This document shows, piece after piece, positions 21,189 through 30,941 of a DNA stretch of 64,000 nucleotides. Position 1 is the first letter of the stretch, and each line of letters opens with the position of its first letter. The position numbers and the translations under genes are program-made. The DNA is from Rothia aeria (GTDB lineage: Bacteria > Actinomycetota > Actinomycetes > Actinomycetales > Micrococcaceae), in the NCBI GenBank assembly GCA_002355935.1, contig AP017895.1, forward strand, positions 1,860,001 through 1,924,000, in the 5' to 3' direction. The notes beneath the pieces were generated by a model that had not been told where the DNA came from, ran no database searches, and saw nothing but the letters and a program-made list of their open reading frames with translations.

Positions 21189-22736
21189 TTATGTGCCGGG
21201 TACATATGGATCTTCGGGCGGGAGATGACTAATAACCGCCCCATCCCGCAGCCGGGGCAGGTACACGGCGTAGTCGGCACATTCCTGTATTAGTTCCGCA
21301 TCGTGCGTAATACAGATGACGGTCGCGCCCGCATCCGCCAGTTCCCGCAACCGGGTGGCGATTGAGCGCAGGTGTTTAGCATCCACACCAGATGTCGGCT
21401 CATCAAAAATCATCACCTGTTTCTTCCCGGCCATCGTTGCTCCTATTACGAGGCGCTGCTGCTGACCACCGGAAATAGCCGCAGGATGCTGGGACGAGAA
21501 CTCGCTCAAATCCAAGGAGTCTAGGATTTCGGGCACATCCACAGCGGCCTTTTGGGCTTTGGTAAGCCCCATGGTGATTTCGTCGGCGACCGACTCTGCA
21601 AAAAGCTGACGGCGCACATCCTGCATGACAATACCGCAGGCACGCATACGTTCTTTCGGGTTCACCGGTACACCATCAAGCGTGATGGTGGCACCTTTTT
21701 CAGGTTGGGAAAGACCACAGATAATACGCGCCAAAGTACTTTTACCCGCACCGTTTGGACCACACAGGGCGGTAACTTTCCCCGCAGGAAAGTACATAGT
21801 GGAGATGTCGAGAACCGGCTGCCGTTCAAACCCCGCCTTAGGCTTATACGCAAATTTGAGATTGCGAATGCCTAGCCCTTTACTGTCAGGGCAGAGGGCA
21901 GGCGGTTGAGGAGCCTGCAGAGCAGGTTCTTTAAAAGCCCGTAACCCTAAGCTAGTGCGTTGCTCAGCAGTGAGCGCAAAGAATTCCTCACCGGTGTACT
22001 GGCCCACAAGCTTGCCCGCAGCAATACGGTATACCCGGTCGGCAACACCTTTCATGAAGTGAATACGATGTTCAGAAATCACCATAGTTTTACCCATGCG
22101 TTTCATATCCAGCAGCAGGTTGCGAAATTGGGTGATAGCGTGCGGAGACAGATTCGAGGTCGGCTCGTCAAAAAGCAGCAGCGGCACCCGTGCGACTAGC
22201 GCGCAGGCGCAGGCTACCCGCTGCAGTTCACCCCCGGAGAGCCCGTGTATTTCCCGGTTCATCAGGTGTGTTATACCTGTTTGTTCGGCAACCTCATCAA
22301 TAGTCTCAAGAATCCGTGATGGTTCTACCCCCAGATTTTCGAGAGTTAGGGCCATCTCTGAACGCACCGCCGAGGTGAAAAATTGGGTGCGCGGGTTTTG
22401 AAAAACCATTGCGGAACGGCTAGCCATATCGGCGAGTTTAAGCTCGTTCACATCGGTCCCGTTGATATGTACCGTCCCGGTCAGTTCACCGTTGTAAAAC
22501 TGCGGAATGAGGGCGTTCATAGTGCGCAGGCAGGTGGATTTCCCGCTGCCCGATGCACCGACCAGAAGCACGGTTTCACCTGTGTTAATATGCAACGTTA
22601 CGTTATCAAGAGTGAGTGTCTTCTCTTGACTGCCTGTACCCTCAGTATCGGCACCTGTGAAGAAGCTCGGGTAAGCGTAACTCACGTTCTGCATCTGCAC
22701 GGCGAGTGGAGTTGTCTTGGTTATTAGCTTATCCAT
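21189..22736 (-). CDS. ECF transporter ATPase, fused double EcfA
   Basis: Energy-coupling factor ATPase with two ABC domains in one 515-residue chain. Domain 1 has Walker A GASGSGKST (60-68) and LSGGELQRV. Domain 2 has GPNGAGKST and ISGGQQQRLV followed by VMIFDEPTSGVD. Separate EcfA1/EcfA2 proteins are the usual arrangement; fusions are common in actinobacteria. The ATG at 22736 overlaps the end of ecfT, indicating translational coupling. It powers the EcfT/S-component pair encoded on either side. Confidence 0.88.
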   Translation of the reverse strand: MDKLITKTTPLAVQMQNVSYAYPSFFTGADTEGTGSQEKTLTLDNVTLHINTGETVLLVGASGSGKSTCLRTMNALIPQFYNGELTGTVHINGTDVNELKLADMASRSAMVFQNPRTQFFTSAVRSEMALTLENLGVEPSRILETIDEVAEQTGITHLMNREIHGLSGGELQRVACACALVARVPLLLFDEPTSNLSPHAITQFRNLLLDMKRMGKTMVISEHRIHFMKGVADRVYRIAAGKLVGQYTGEEFFALTAEQRTSLGLRAFKEPALQAPQPPALCPDSKGLGIRNLKFAYKPKAGFERQPVLDISTMYFPAGKVTALCGPNGAGKSTLARIICGLSQPEKGATITLDGVPVNPKERMRACGIVMQDVRRQLFAESVADEITMGLTKAQKAAVDVPEILDSLDLSEFSSQHPAAISGGQQQRLVIGATMAGKKQVMIFDEPTSGVDAKHLRSIATRLRELADAGATVICITHDAELIQECADYAVYLPRLRDGAVISHLPPEDPYVPGT

Positions 22737-23536
22737 AACTGCACCCCTTCTGCGGCGACTAACATAATGCACAGTCCTATGGCGAGTGCATCGTAACGGG
22801 TGAAACGTGTGGGGATGACTGTGGTACGCGGGGCCCGTTCCGCGCTTTTACCCACCCCGACGGCTTTCAGCAGTGCTGCCGCTGATAGTTCATCAACAAT
22901 GCGGGTAGCAGACAGTAAAAACGGTATGAGAATAAGTTCTAGATGGCGCAGCGGGTGAAGGATCATCGCTCGGAGTCCGGGTTGTAGCCCGCGCAGTACC
23001 ATTGCTTCTTGAGTGGATGAGAGCTCATCGCGAGCTATGGGGAAAAACCTGTACATGACCATAATCGGCACGTAAATAAATACGGGAACACGCAAGCGGG
23101 TAAGAACAGCCGATACCTGGTGCGGGGTGATAGCAGTAAAAAACATAATGCCGAATGCCGCGGTGATATTGAACTTCATGAACCAGAATGCTGATACTCC
23201 CACGGCAACACTCACGTGGCTGGGGGCGATCACGGGAGGTACAAAAGCACAGATAACGCAGAGAAGCTCAAACCCTGCCCACCACATAAAGAGGCGCCAC
23301 GGTAGGGCGCATAGGCTAAATAGTGCTGTGGTGATGATGCACAGCAGAATCAGCCAGGTAGCGCTGCTATTAATGGCAATAATGTTGGTGAAAAATGTCA
23401 GGAGTATGAGTGAACGGGGGTCGAGCTTCCCGTCGCCATGTGCGGATACGCCCTCCGGTTGAATCTGTGATTGTTGTGTACCTCGTGCCGCCCCAACTGA
23501 TAGTTCAGGCAGCTCCAGAAACCCGGAATCCTCCAT
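22724..23536 (-). CDS. ECF transporter transmembrane subunit EcfT
   Basis: The 270-residue EcfT-like protein has a polar N-terminus and about five to six helices. The coupling-helix region reads LSSTQEAMVLRGLQPG, like the A-R-G motifs that contact EcfA. The ATG at 23536 has AAAGGAG with 8-nt spacing. It is the first gene of the five-gene minus-strand operon, immediately downstream of a TTAGCTTAAGC-type palindrome. Confidence 0.85.
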   Translation of the reverse strand: MEDSGFLELPELSVGAARGTQQSQIQPEGVSAHGDGKLDPRSLILLTFFTNIIAINSSATWLILLCIITTALFSLCALPWRLFMWWAGFELLCVICAFVPPVIAPSHVSVAVGVSAFWFMKFNITAAFGIMFFTAITPHQVSAVLTRLRVPVFIYVPIMVMYRFFPIARDELSSTQEAMVLRGLQPGLRAMILHPLRHLELILIPFLLSATRIVDELSAAALLKAVGVGKSAERAPRTTVIPTRFTRYDALAIGLCIMLVAAEGVQLWIS

Positions 23537-23560
23537 AGAAAGCACTCCTTTATGTCCTAC

Positions 23561-23579
23561 TTAGCTTAAGCTTAGCAAT
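23561..23579 (-). promoter_or_regulatory. Possible DtxR/IdeR-like operator before the ECF operon
   Basis: TTAGCTTAAGCTTAGCAAT matches 13 of 19 positions of the DtxR/IdeR consensus and has a perfect AGCTTAAGCT core palindrome. It ends about 25 nt before the ecfT ATG, a repressor-like place. The match is moderate and could be chance in an A/T-rich gap. Confidence 0.35.
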
Positions 23580-23646
23580 ATTTTTGGGGGTATGGTACAT
23601 AAATTGCTTTTATGACAATATTTATGTTTCCCTCTAGCAGGAAGAG

Positions 23647-24156
23647 GTGACGACTTCTAAACTGGATGGCATGAAGAAAACCCGCACCCAACCTCCCGGC
23701 ACACCACTATTTATTGGAGCCGCCATCGCAGGTTTATTGCACGCCGCACCCAGCTTTTACTGGATGTGCGGCGGGATGTGGCTGTTAGATACCGTGGGAC
23801 CAATGGCTGTCAAGCTACAGCAAGAGGGTAACGTTCCGGTGCGATTTTTATTGGCCGCCGTGTTTATCGCCAAAGTTACGGGCGCACTTGTGCCGCTTAT
23901 AGACCATCTACGACCACCCGCTCACACATGGGTTCGCATTGTGTCTTGGGTGGGCGTTTTAGTGCTTATAGGCTGGGGCGGCTACGGGACTTTTACGGGG
24001 TGGCAGCGTGTAGTAACTGGCAAAGCTTCCCTGGATCATCCAATCATCGCGGGGCACACCTACTTGTGGAGTCCCCTTTTCCTCATGTGGGGACTGCTGC
24101 TGTGCGGGGCGTTATTCGTCTCGCGCGCCCGCCGCCAGAAAGTATCGGCAGCCTAA
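23647..24156 (+). CDS. DUF3995-like membrane protein
   Basis: A 169-residue membrane protein with about four helices. The GLLHAAPSFYW segment, spaced helices and an RARRQ tail fit DUF3995. The start is uncertain: GTG at 23647 (AGGAAGAG close upstream) or ATG at 23671. It is divergent from the ECF operon across a gap of about 110 bp and convergent with the next gene, with stops one base apart. The function is unknown. Confidence 0.7.
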   Translation: MTTSKLDGMKKTRTQPPGTPLFIGAAIAGLLHAAPSFYWMCGGMWLLDTVGPMAVKLQQEGNVPVRFLLAAVFIAKVTGALVPLIDHLRPPAHTWVRIVSWVGVLVLIGWGGYGTFTGWQRVVTGKASLDHPIIAGHTYLWSPLFLMWGLLLCGALFVSRARRQKVSAA

Positions 24157-24157
24157 G

Positions 24158-25245
24158 TCAGGGGATACTGAGCGTATCTGCCGCCGCAAGGGTCTGCACA
24201 CCGGCATTGAGAAGATGCACGGCTTCTGCGAGCGCGGGTTGGTACAGTGGCTCAAGCTCCTGTTCTATGTCTCGGCCAAAAGCTGTGCAGAGCGTCTCAT
24301 ACCCCCAAAAAGCCCCGTACAGGCACCCACCAATTGCCGCAATCGTGTCAGAATCTCCGGGGTATTCACCAGCGCCAGTATGCCATCTTTCGAGCTTCTG
24401 AAAGCGCTAAAAACTCCCAGAACGTTAAAGAGGGCTTCTTCAGCCACCCAGCCTTCACCGAAAAAGGCATTAGGGTTTCTTCCGCCCTGCAGCGCGCAGA
24501 TGAGGTCTGCCCACGACAGCTCAATATTATTCACCGCTTGTTGTACGAGCATTATGCCCGGCTGCAGGTACGCAAAAGGTGTCCCTTCAACAAGGTTCTG
24601 CAGTTCACCGCAAATAATGGTGGCGGCCGTAAAAATCTGTTCCCGCCGCACCAGCTGCCCGCTCAGGATACGATGTGTAAGGTTGGTGAAAAACGCGGCC
24701 GAGACTGCGGCGAGCATATGCTCGTGTGTAGTTTCGGATTGGAGTATGCTCAGCACTGTTGCCGTTTCCCGGTCGAACGGCAGCGCCCCCAGCCAGCCGG
24801 AGCGCATGATTGTTCCGTTGCCTTTGCTGTCGTTCCCGTAGGCGGGTTCTTTGCCGGTAAGTGCAATAGCCGGATTCTTGCGGTAGTTATTAATGGAGCT
24901 CATGCAGGCATTGCCGGGTGCCCGATTATTATGTTCGCTAGTCCCGAAGAGCACATATTCGTCAAGGAAGGCACGGCGGGCAGCATTGTGAAATCCTGTA
25001 TCGAGCCGCGGTGAACGCAGCTTATGGCCGTATGCCCGCACTATCTGTTGGAGGGCCGCCACATTATGCAGGCTCATTTGGGTATCGTCACTAATGATGA
25101 GTGTTCCGCTGATCCCCGTGACGGCTGGGGCATTCTCAAATTCTACGGGGTACCCTAGGGCATCTCCCAGAGCCAACCCGTAGACCATACCGCGAATACG
25201 GCTTTCGCGTTCCCTGGTGTTTACGCTCTGCTCTGTCACGGGCAC
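24158..25245 (-). CDS. ADP-ribosylglycohydrolase family protein (frame interrupted once)
   Basis: DraG/ARH-like hydrolase that would remove ADP-ribose from a protein or other acceptor. It has GMVYGLALGDALGYPVEF and ISDDTQMSL at the N-terminus (Mg-binding acidic residues). The C-terminal signature PGDSDTIAAIGGCLYG appears only if one base is added to the C4 run (minus strand) at 24359-24362; unrepaired, the protein ends in an unrelated tail. The repaired length is 362 residues and the stop lies directly against the convergent DUF3995 gene. The start is GTG 25245, or a second GTG two codons on. No toxin partner is adjacent. Confidence 0.85.
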
Positions 25246-25269
25246 CCCCTACTTAAACGGTGTTATTAC

Positions 25270-25479
25270 CTACCACTTTATCGTCACTCGCTCAAAAACG
25301 CGCAAGGTAAAGCGGGGCAAAAAGATATGCACAGTGCGGCTAGTAGCGCCTATCACTCGCCAAACCACATGCGCGCCGTAACGCGCATCCGTTCGGGCAG
25401 GTGGGTGAACAGCAGGGAATTTAGGCCCTGCGGCTTCTACGTCGTTGTATTTCGCCTCGTCTACTAGCCGCACGTGCAC
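25270..25479 (-). CDS. Possible small protein, unrecognised
   Basis: A 69-codon frame from GTG with GAGGT 6 nt upstream. Composition is protein-like, with a basic, hydrophobic C-terminal half and no known motif. It lies between nirD and the ADP-ribosylglycohydrolase gene. It may be a real small gene, or the remains of one given the other frame breaks in this region. Confidence 0.35.
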   Translation of the reverse strand: MHVRLVDEAKYNDVEAAGPKFPAVHPPARTDARYGAHVVWRVIGATSRTVHIFLPRFTLRVFERVTIKW

Positions 25480-25541
25480 GGTTTTACCTCGGCAGTGAAG
25501 GTATATGCATTATTGAGTTTCCGGTAGGTGCCGTGAACGTT

Positions 25542-25879
25542 TTAGTGGATGAGAAAAACCTCGCCGTCACGTACTTCTAGGGGTACACGCCAATCGTGTA
25601 ATCAGCACCCGATACACATTCACCGGTGGTGAGGTCGTACACCTCTTTATACAGAGGGGAGGTGATGGTTGGGTGCCCGTCCTTCTCCCCCACAATGCCG
25701 CGAGCAATAACGAGGGCACCGCTATTAGGGTCGAGGTGGTCGCAGGCGTAGTAGCCGTGCTTAGTTTTGAAGATTGCGTACTGATGACCTTCCACAAGAG
25801 CAACTTCGCCCCAGTTCTCTTCGAGGTCAGTTTCAGCGCAGATGCGGGTAGAGAGGGATTCGGGAGCCTGTGTGCCCAT
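25542..25879 (-). CDS. nirD: Nitrite reductase small subunit NirD (frame interrupted near end)
   Basis: Rieske-fold small subunit of NADH-dependent nitrite reductase. Family features are YAIFKTKHGYYACDHLDP and PLYKEVYDLTTGECVS; the cluster-binding His/Cys pairs are absent, normal for NirD. The literal frame stops after GVYP. One base added to the C4 run (minus strand) at 25580-25583 extends it with LEVRDGEVFLIH, a typical ending, to 112 residues. It is transcribed away from nirB, unlike the usual nirBD order. Confidence 0.88.
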
Positions 25880-26382
25880 GAGGTTTCCTTCCTATCAGCT
25901 TGCCCCGCGCAGCTTATATAGAGTACACCGCTACCAGTAAATTCCAGCGGGATTCTTAGCAAGCCAGCAGGACAGCATAAGATATGTGCGACATTTGGAT
26001 TTTACACCAAAAACACAACATAAAAAATATGACTCCCGTTAGCTTGCAAAAGTACCCATCACTCTATTTTCCAGCTAGTTTAGCCTTACCTAAACCTCTT
26101 TCTTCTTAGGGTCAGAAACACCCAATATTTCCGCACAAAATCAAGGATTTTTATAGAAATTTTGTTTCAAAACAGCACTAAAGACACCTTTCTCACCTGC
26201 GTTATGTGTAATATAAAGTTGTGACCTCTATGGAGACGCAGACACCCCCGAGAAAACCACACATTCCCACACTCGCTGTGGTTTACTCCATGCCGAACAT
26301 TGGTACTCCCGCATACTAGGACGGCAACCCCAGTGGGCGCGCCTGCCGCAGTCACACGCACCATAAAACCAGGAAGGAAAAC
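25880..26382. promoter_or_regulatory. Divergent nirD / nirB control region
   Basis: A 500-bp A/T-rich region with no gene. It holds a strong DtxR-like site (26075-26093). TAATAT/TATAAA hexamers near 26210-26220 are candidate -10 elements for nirB, leaving a leader of about 160 nt. Confidence 0.5.
26075..26093 (-). promoter_or_regulatory. DtxR/IdeR iron box
   Basis: Read on minus, TTAGGTAAGGCTAAACTAG matches 16 of 19 positions of the DtxR/IdeR consensus TTAGGTTAGGCTAACCTAA. It lies about 200 bp from the nirD start and 290 bp from nirB. DtxR-type proteins bind such sites with Fe(II); which of the two genes is controlled, and in which direction, is not shown by sequence. Confidence 0.7.
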
Positions 26383-29069
26383 ATGTCGCAGCACACCACT
26401 GCAACATCAGGCCGTAATATACTCGTTGTTGGCGCAGGCCCCGCCGCGTGGCGTTTCGTACGTGCCTATCATGAAGGCGCTCAGGATGCCGGACGCGCCT
26501 CTGACACCATTACCGTTCTCAACGATGAACCGTACATCCCCTACGATCGCGTTGCGATCGAGCAGCTCTTTAAAGACACCAACAAAGACCTTACCCTGGG
26601 CGACCCGGCACTCTGGGACGAGTCCACGATCAATCTGGTCAGCAACACCCGCGGCGAATCACTCAACCGTGAATCACGCATCGTTAAAGGTTCAGACGGC
26701 GTAGACTACCCCTACGATGTGCTCGTGTTCGCCACCGGTTCAAGTGCGGTGCGCATCCCGATTCCTAACGCAGATTCCGCCCACGTATTCCGTACCGCAG
26801 ACGATGTTAAAAACATGGTCTCCGAAGTTGAACGGCTGCAGACTAAACTTGGGCGCGCACCGCGCGGTATTGTTGTCGGCGGAGGCCTTCTCGGGCTGGA
26901 AGCCGCAGAAGGTCTCAAAGACCTTGGTGCCGAACCCACCATCCTCGATGTTGCCCCGTGGCTTCTCTCCGTGGAGGTCGATCAGGGCGGCGGTTACGCG
27001 GTCAACGCCCAGATCAAAGCAACCGGGATCGACATCGAAACCGGTGCGTTCATATCCGCTATCAACAAAGATGCCTCAGGCGAGGTTATCTCGGTTTCCG
27101 TAGCAGATTCCACCTCAGACGAAGCTGTTATTCACCAGATTGATGCAGACCTCGTGGTCTTCGCAGCGGGTATTCGCCCCAACGATGAGCTGGCACGCAC
27201 CGCTGGACTAGAGACTGGCGAACGCGGCGGTATTCTCGTCAATAATGCGTGCCACACAAGCGATGAGCATATCTGGGCTATCGGTGAAGTAGCCTGCGTA
27301 CTTGGACGAACCTGGGGTCTGGTTGCCCCGCCAACGCAATGGCAGATGCGGTCGCCAAGAATCTGCTCGAAGGCAACGAAGATGCTCAGGTCGAAGAGTT
27401 CGATATCGCCACGAAACTTAAGTTCTCGGGTGTACAGGTCGCTGGCTTCGGTGACCGCCGCGGCACCACGGAAGGCTGCCTCGAAATTCTCTTCGCAGAC
27501 CCCGCACGCGGCATGTACCAGAAGATCGTGACCAGCGGCGACGCCAAGACCCTCCTCGGCGGTGTTTTCGTGGGAGATACCGCTCCGTTCGATTCCCTCA
27601 AGCCGCTGCTGGGGCGAGAACTTCCGGCTGAGCCAAATGTGTACCTTACCGCAGCGGGAGGCGGCGACGGTATTCCCGACACTGAACTGCCCGACGACGC
27701 CATTCTCTGCTCGTGCAACAACATTAGCTTCGGCGAAGTCCGTCAGGCAGTAGTTGACGGCAACCACGACGTACCAGCGCTGAAGGCATGCACCACGGCT
27801 GGCACCCAGTGCGGCTCCTGCGTGCCCATGCTGCAGAAAACCCTCGAACAGCAGATGAAGAAGATGGGTATGACTGTCTCCAAGGCGCTGTGCGAGCACT
27901 TCGACTTCTCCCGTGCAGAGCTTGCGGAAGCGGTACGCCTGACCAACCTCGATGACTTCGATTCGGTCATTGCACGCTTCGGGCACGGCGGTGACGGCTG
28001 CGCTATCTGCAAGCCGACGGTCGCCTCTATCCTTTCATCTTTCCGCAACTCCTACGTGCTCGATGCCGGTCGCGGTGGAATACAGGAAACCAACGACCGT
28101 GCCCTGGCAAACATGCAGAAGAACGGCACCTACTCGGTTGTGCCACGCATCCCCGCAGGCGAAATTCCTGCTAAGAAGCTAGCCGTCATTGCCGCCGTTG
28201 CGGACGAGTTCAACCTCTACGTCAAGATCACCGGTGCCCAGCGTATCGGTATGTTCGGTGCCCGGCTGGAGCAGCTGCCCTACATTTGGGAACGTCTTGT
28301 CGATGCCGGATTCGAGTCCGGTCAGGCATACGGTAAGTCGCTGCGTAACGTTAAATCCTGCCTCGGCTCAACCTGGTGCCGCTACGGCGTTCAAGACTCG
28401 GTGGGTATGGCCGTCGAGTTGGAGAATCGCTACCGCGGCCTGCGTTCACCCCACAAGTTCAAGTTCGGTGTCTCCGGCTGTAACCGTGAATGCGCCGAAG
28501 CACAGGGCAAAGACGTGGGCCTGATCGCTACCACCAACGGCTGGAACCTGTACCTTGGCGGTAACGGCGGCGCGAACCCCGCGCACGGGCGCCTGTTTGT
28601 TAAGGATGCTTCCAGCGAAGAAGTTGTTCGTTACATCGACCGTTACCTCATGTACTACATCCGCACGGCGGATAAGCTGCAGCGCACCGCCCGCTGGCTC
28701 GAAGACCTTGACGAAGAGCACGGCGACGGTTTAGCGCACCTGCAATCAGTACTTATTGATGACTCGCTGGGCGTCTGTGAGGATCTGGAACGTGATATGC
28801 AGCGCCACGTGGATTCTTACCAGGACGAATGGGCTGCCACCCTCAAGGACGAGCGCCGTCTGCGCCGTTTCCGCGCCTTCATTAACGAACCCGATGGCAG
28901 CGATGAGGCCGCACACCTGTTTGTGCTAGAGCGTGAACAAATCCGCCCCGCAACGCCCGAGGAAATCGCTGCAGCTGAGAAGGGCGAAGGCAACACGGTC
29001 CTGGTGACCGGTGCGAAAATCCCGGTCGGCCCGCCCAGCGCGCATAACCCCGTTCCGGCACAAGCCTAA
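26383..29069 (+). CDS. nirB: NADH-dependent nitrite reductase large subunit (frame interrupted once)
   Basis: Assimilatory siroheme nitrite reductase reducing nitrite to ammonium. Order: FAD domain (LVVGAGPAAWRF near the N-terminus), NAD domain (GIVVGGGLLGLEAAEGL), a BFD-like [2Fe-2S] domain (ILCSCNNISFGEV ... GTQCGSC), then the siroheme/[4Fe-4S] reductase domain with CLGSTWCRYG and SGCNRECAEAQGKD. A break at the C4 run 27326-27329 splits it; one base gives LVAPANAMADAV and 895 residues. ATG 26383 has AGGAAGG. It is followed 9 nt later by the siroheme-pathway methyltransferase. Confidence 0.94.
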
Positions 29070-29078
29070 GGACCGCCC

Positions 29079-29972
29079 ATGTCACCTAAAATTCCGCCGT
29101 TTCCGCCGCGCGAATTTGCAACGATTGACGAGGTCCTGGCTGGCAGCTCTATCGGCTCCGCCGACCGTGAGGTTCCTTCCCCTGGCCCCCGTGCGGAAAC
29201 ACCCGGTAAGGTGTATATCGCTGGGGGCGGGCCGGGTGCCCTTGATTTACTGACCCTGCGTGCTGCACGGGCACTCGGTGAAGCCGATGTGGTGCTGCTG
29301 GACCATTTAGCCCCGCAAGAATTTGCCAAGTACTCCCCAAACGCTCTTATCGTTGATGTGGGTAAGGTGCCTGGCAAACACGCGGTGCCGCAGTCACGTA
29401 TCCAGCAGCTCATGATTGATTATGCACTCGCGGGTAAAACCGTGGTACGGCTCAAGGGTGGTGACCCATACGTCTATGGGCGTGGGGCAGAAGAGCTAGA
29501 TGCGTGTATCGCGGCTGAGGTTGATGCTGAGGTTATCCCCGGTATTACCAGCGCAGTAGCGGTTCCGGCACGTGCGGCTATTCCCGTGACCTTGCGGAAG
29601 GTATCGTCCATTTTTACGGTGGTCTCTGGGCACTCTGGTTTGAACGAGGACGAAGTGAATACCCTTGTGGCAACCCTGCGGGCTAATGGCACCGTGGTGC
29701 TTCTCATGGGTGTGCGCACCCTCCCTGATACCGTTGCTGCACTGACTGCGCACGGGATAAGCGCCGATACACCTATGGCAACCATAGAGAACGGCTATTC
29801 CGACGCTGAACGAGTTACAATCACCACTCTCGAAAACTCCGAGCGAGACTGTGCGGAAGTAAAAGCTCCGGCTATCACCGTTATCGGAGAGGTAGTGTAC
29901 TACGCCCGCGATGACCAGCAACAATTCGTGAGTGAAGTGCACGAAAAGCTCAGGGCGCAAAGCACCTCATAA
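29079..29972 (+). CDS. cobA: Uroporphyrinogen-III C-methyltransferase
   Basis: SUMT: methylates uroporphyrinogen III at C2 and C7 to precorrin-2, the first step to siroheme. The product has 297 residues with an N-terminal extension of about 45, then VYIAGGGPGALDLLTLRA, VVRLKGGDPYVYGRG and VIPGITSAVAVPARAAIP, all family signatures. It follows nirB by 9 nt, so it is co-transcribed and supplies the siroheme for NirB. No CysG-type dehydrogenase domain is fused. Confidence 0.93.
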   Translation: MSPKIPPFPPREFATIDEVLAGSSIGSADREVPSPGPRAETPGKVYIAGGGPGALDLLTLRAARALGEADVVLLDHLAPQEFAKYSPNALIVDVGKVPGKHAVPQSRIQQLMIDYALAGKTVVRLKGGDPYVYGRGAEELDACIAAEVDAEVIPGITSAVAVPARAAIPVTLRKVSSIFTVVSGHSGLNEDEVNTLVATLRANGTVVLLMGVRTLPDTVAALTAHGISADTPMATIENGYSDAERVTITTLENSERDCAEVKAPAITVIGEVVYYARDDQQQFVSEVHEKLRAQSTS

Positions 29973-30032
29973 CCCGTTTAGGTGCTCGTATCTGCCTTCG
30001 GCGCATCCGTTTTAGGGTGTGGCCGTTGTGGA

Positions 30033-30081
30033 AGAAGCCCCCGCCTACTGGATGTCCTGGTTTCCAGTGGCGGGGGCTTCT
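30033..30081. terminator. Bidirectional terminator
   Basis: Stem AGAAGCCCCCGCC / GGCGGGGGCTTCT (30033-30045, 30069-30081) with further ACTGGA/TCCAGT pairing inside. It lies between the convergent methyltransferase and chelatase genes. Confidence 0.85.
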
Positions 30082-30105
30082 GCATGTCTCTTTGTGCCTC
30101 TGCGG

Positions 30106-30838
30106 CTAATTTCTGAGCGCTTCCATCACACGGTTCAGTGCACACGCGGCAATAATACGGGCTGAGGCCGTATCATGCGAGTTCACCAGCGGAGCTGCGA
30201 CGGTTGTGCCGGGGCTGACAAGTTCAATATCACGGCGCATCTTTCCCGCGAAAAACCCTCTGCCAGAAGATAGGGGGATGCGAAACTTGGCTGTTCTGTC
30301 TCGGCCAGATCCGCCAGTTTCGGGTCTATGGCAGCTACGAAGCCGTTACGCACCGGTTCCCCCAGTTCAGCTTCAAGCAGCGCTGCGGCCTGACTCATAT
30401 CCTCCCTGCCGTCTTGCCGGGAAGATCCCGCCGACCCCTGCACCACCATCCCGGCCCCCGGCGACCAGCCTGCCTGCTCTAGGCGAGCCCTCTGTAACGC
30501 GGCCAGGGAAGCATCTGGCCCTAGAGGTTCAGCAATACGCACCTGCGCAATACCACTATTTTGGCAGCGCGCCGCAGATCAACCTGCGTGTGGAACCCTG
30601 TTGAGAGCAGAATCGGGACGATAACGCACAGCTCTTCATTGGGTAACGCAAACGCTGCCTCATCCACGTTTGGGGATTGCACATCGACATACGCCTCGTG
30701 TACCTGATACTGCGTATGCTGAGAGCCGCCGTGAGCTCTCAGCATATCGTCCAGTTCGACGCGAACTAGGTTGATGGCAGCGCGACCTTCAGCAGAGTCG
30801 GTGCCGTGCGCAGTGGCCAAAATATGTATGGTTTTCAT
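30106..30838 (-). CDS. CbiX/SirB-type sirohydrochlorin chelatase (frame interrupted twice)
   Basis: Class II chelatase that inserts Fe (or Co) into sirohydrochlorin. The metal-ligand segment is ILATAHGT (His11) and a second histidine lies in STGFHTQVD. Breaks lie at the A4 run (minus strand) at 30559-30562 and the T5 run (minus strand) at 30251-30255. Repair gives SGIAQVRIAEPLGP and then GFFAGKMRRDIEL and VNSHDTASARIIA at the end, 244 residues, the normal two-domain chelatase length. With NirB and SUMT it completes siroheme synthesis apart from a visible precorrin-2 dehydrogenase. Confidence 0.85.
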
Positions 30839-30941
30839 ATCTCGATTCTACTGAGAAGACAACTGGCAGGCACCCGTAAAGGTAGACTGGTCCTTTACCG
30901 TGTATCCCTCAGGTTTCGGCGTGAAAAGGGGCGCAGGACTG

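Noticed and set aside
30183-30542. Separate small gene downstream of the chelatase N-terminal part
   Set aside because: It continues the chelatase after one missing base; both parts are needed for the family length.
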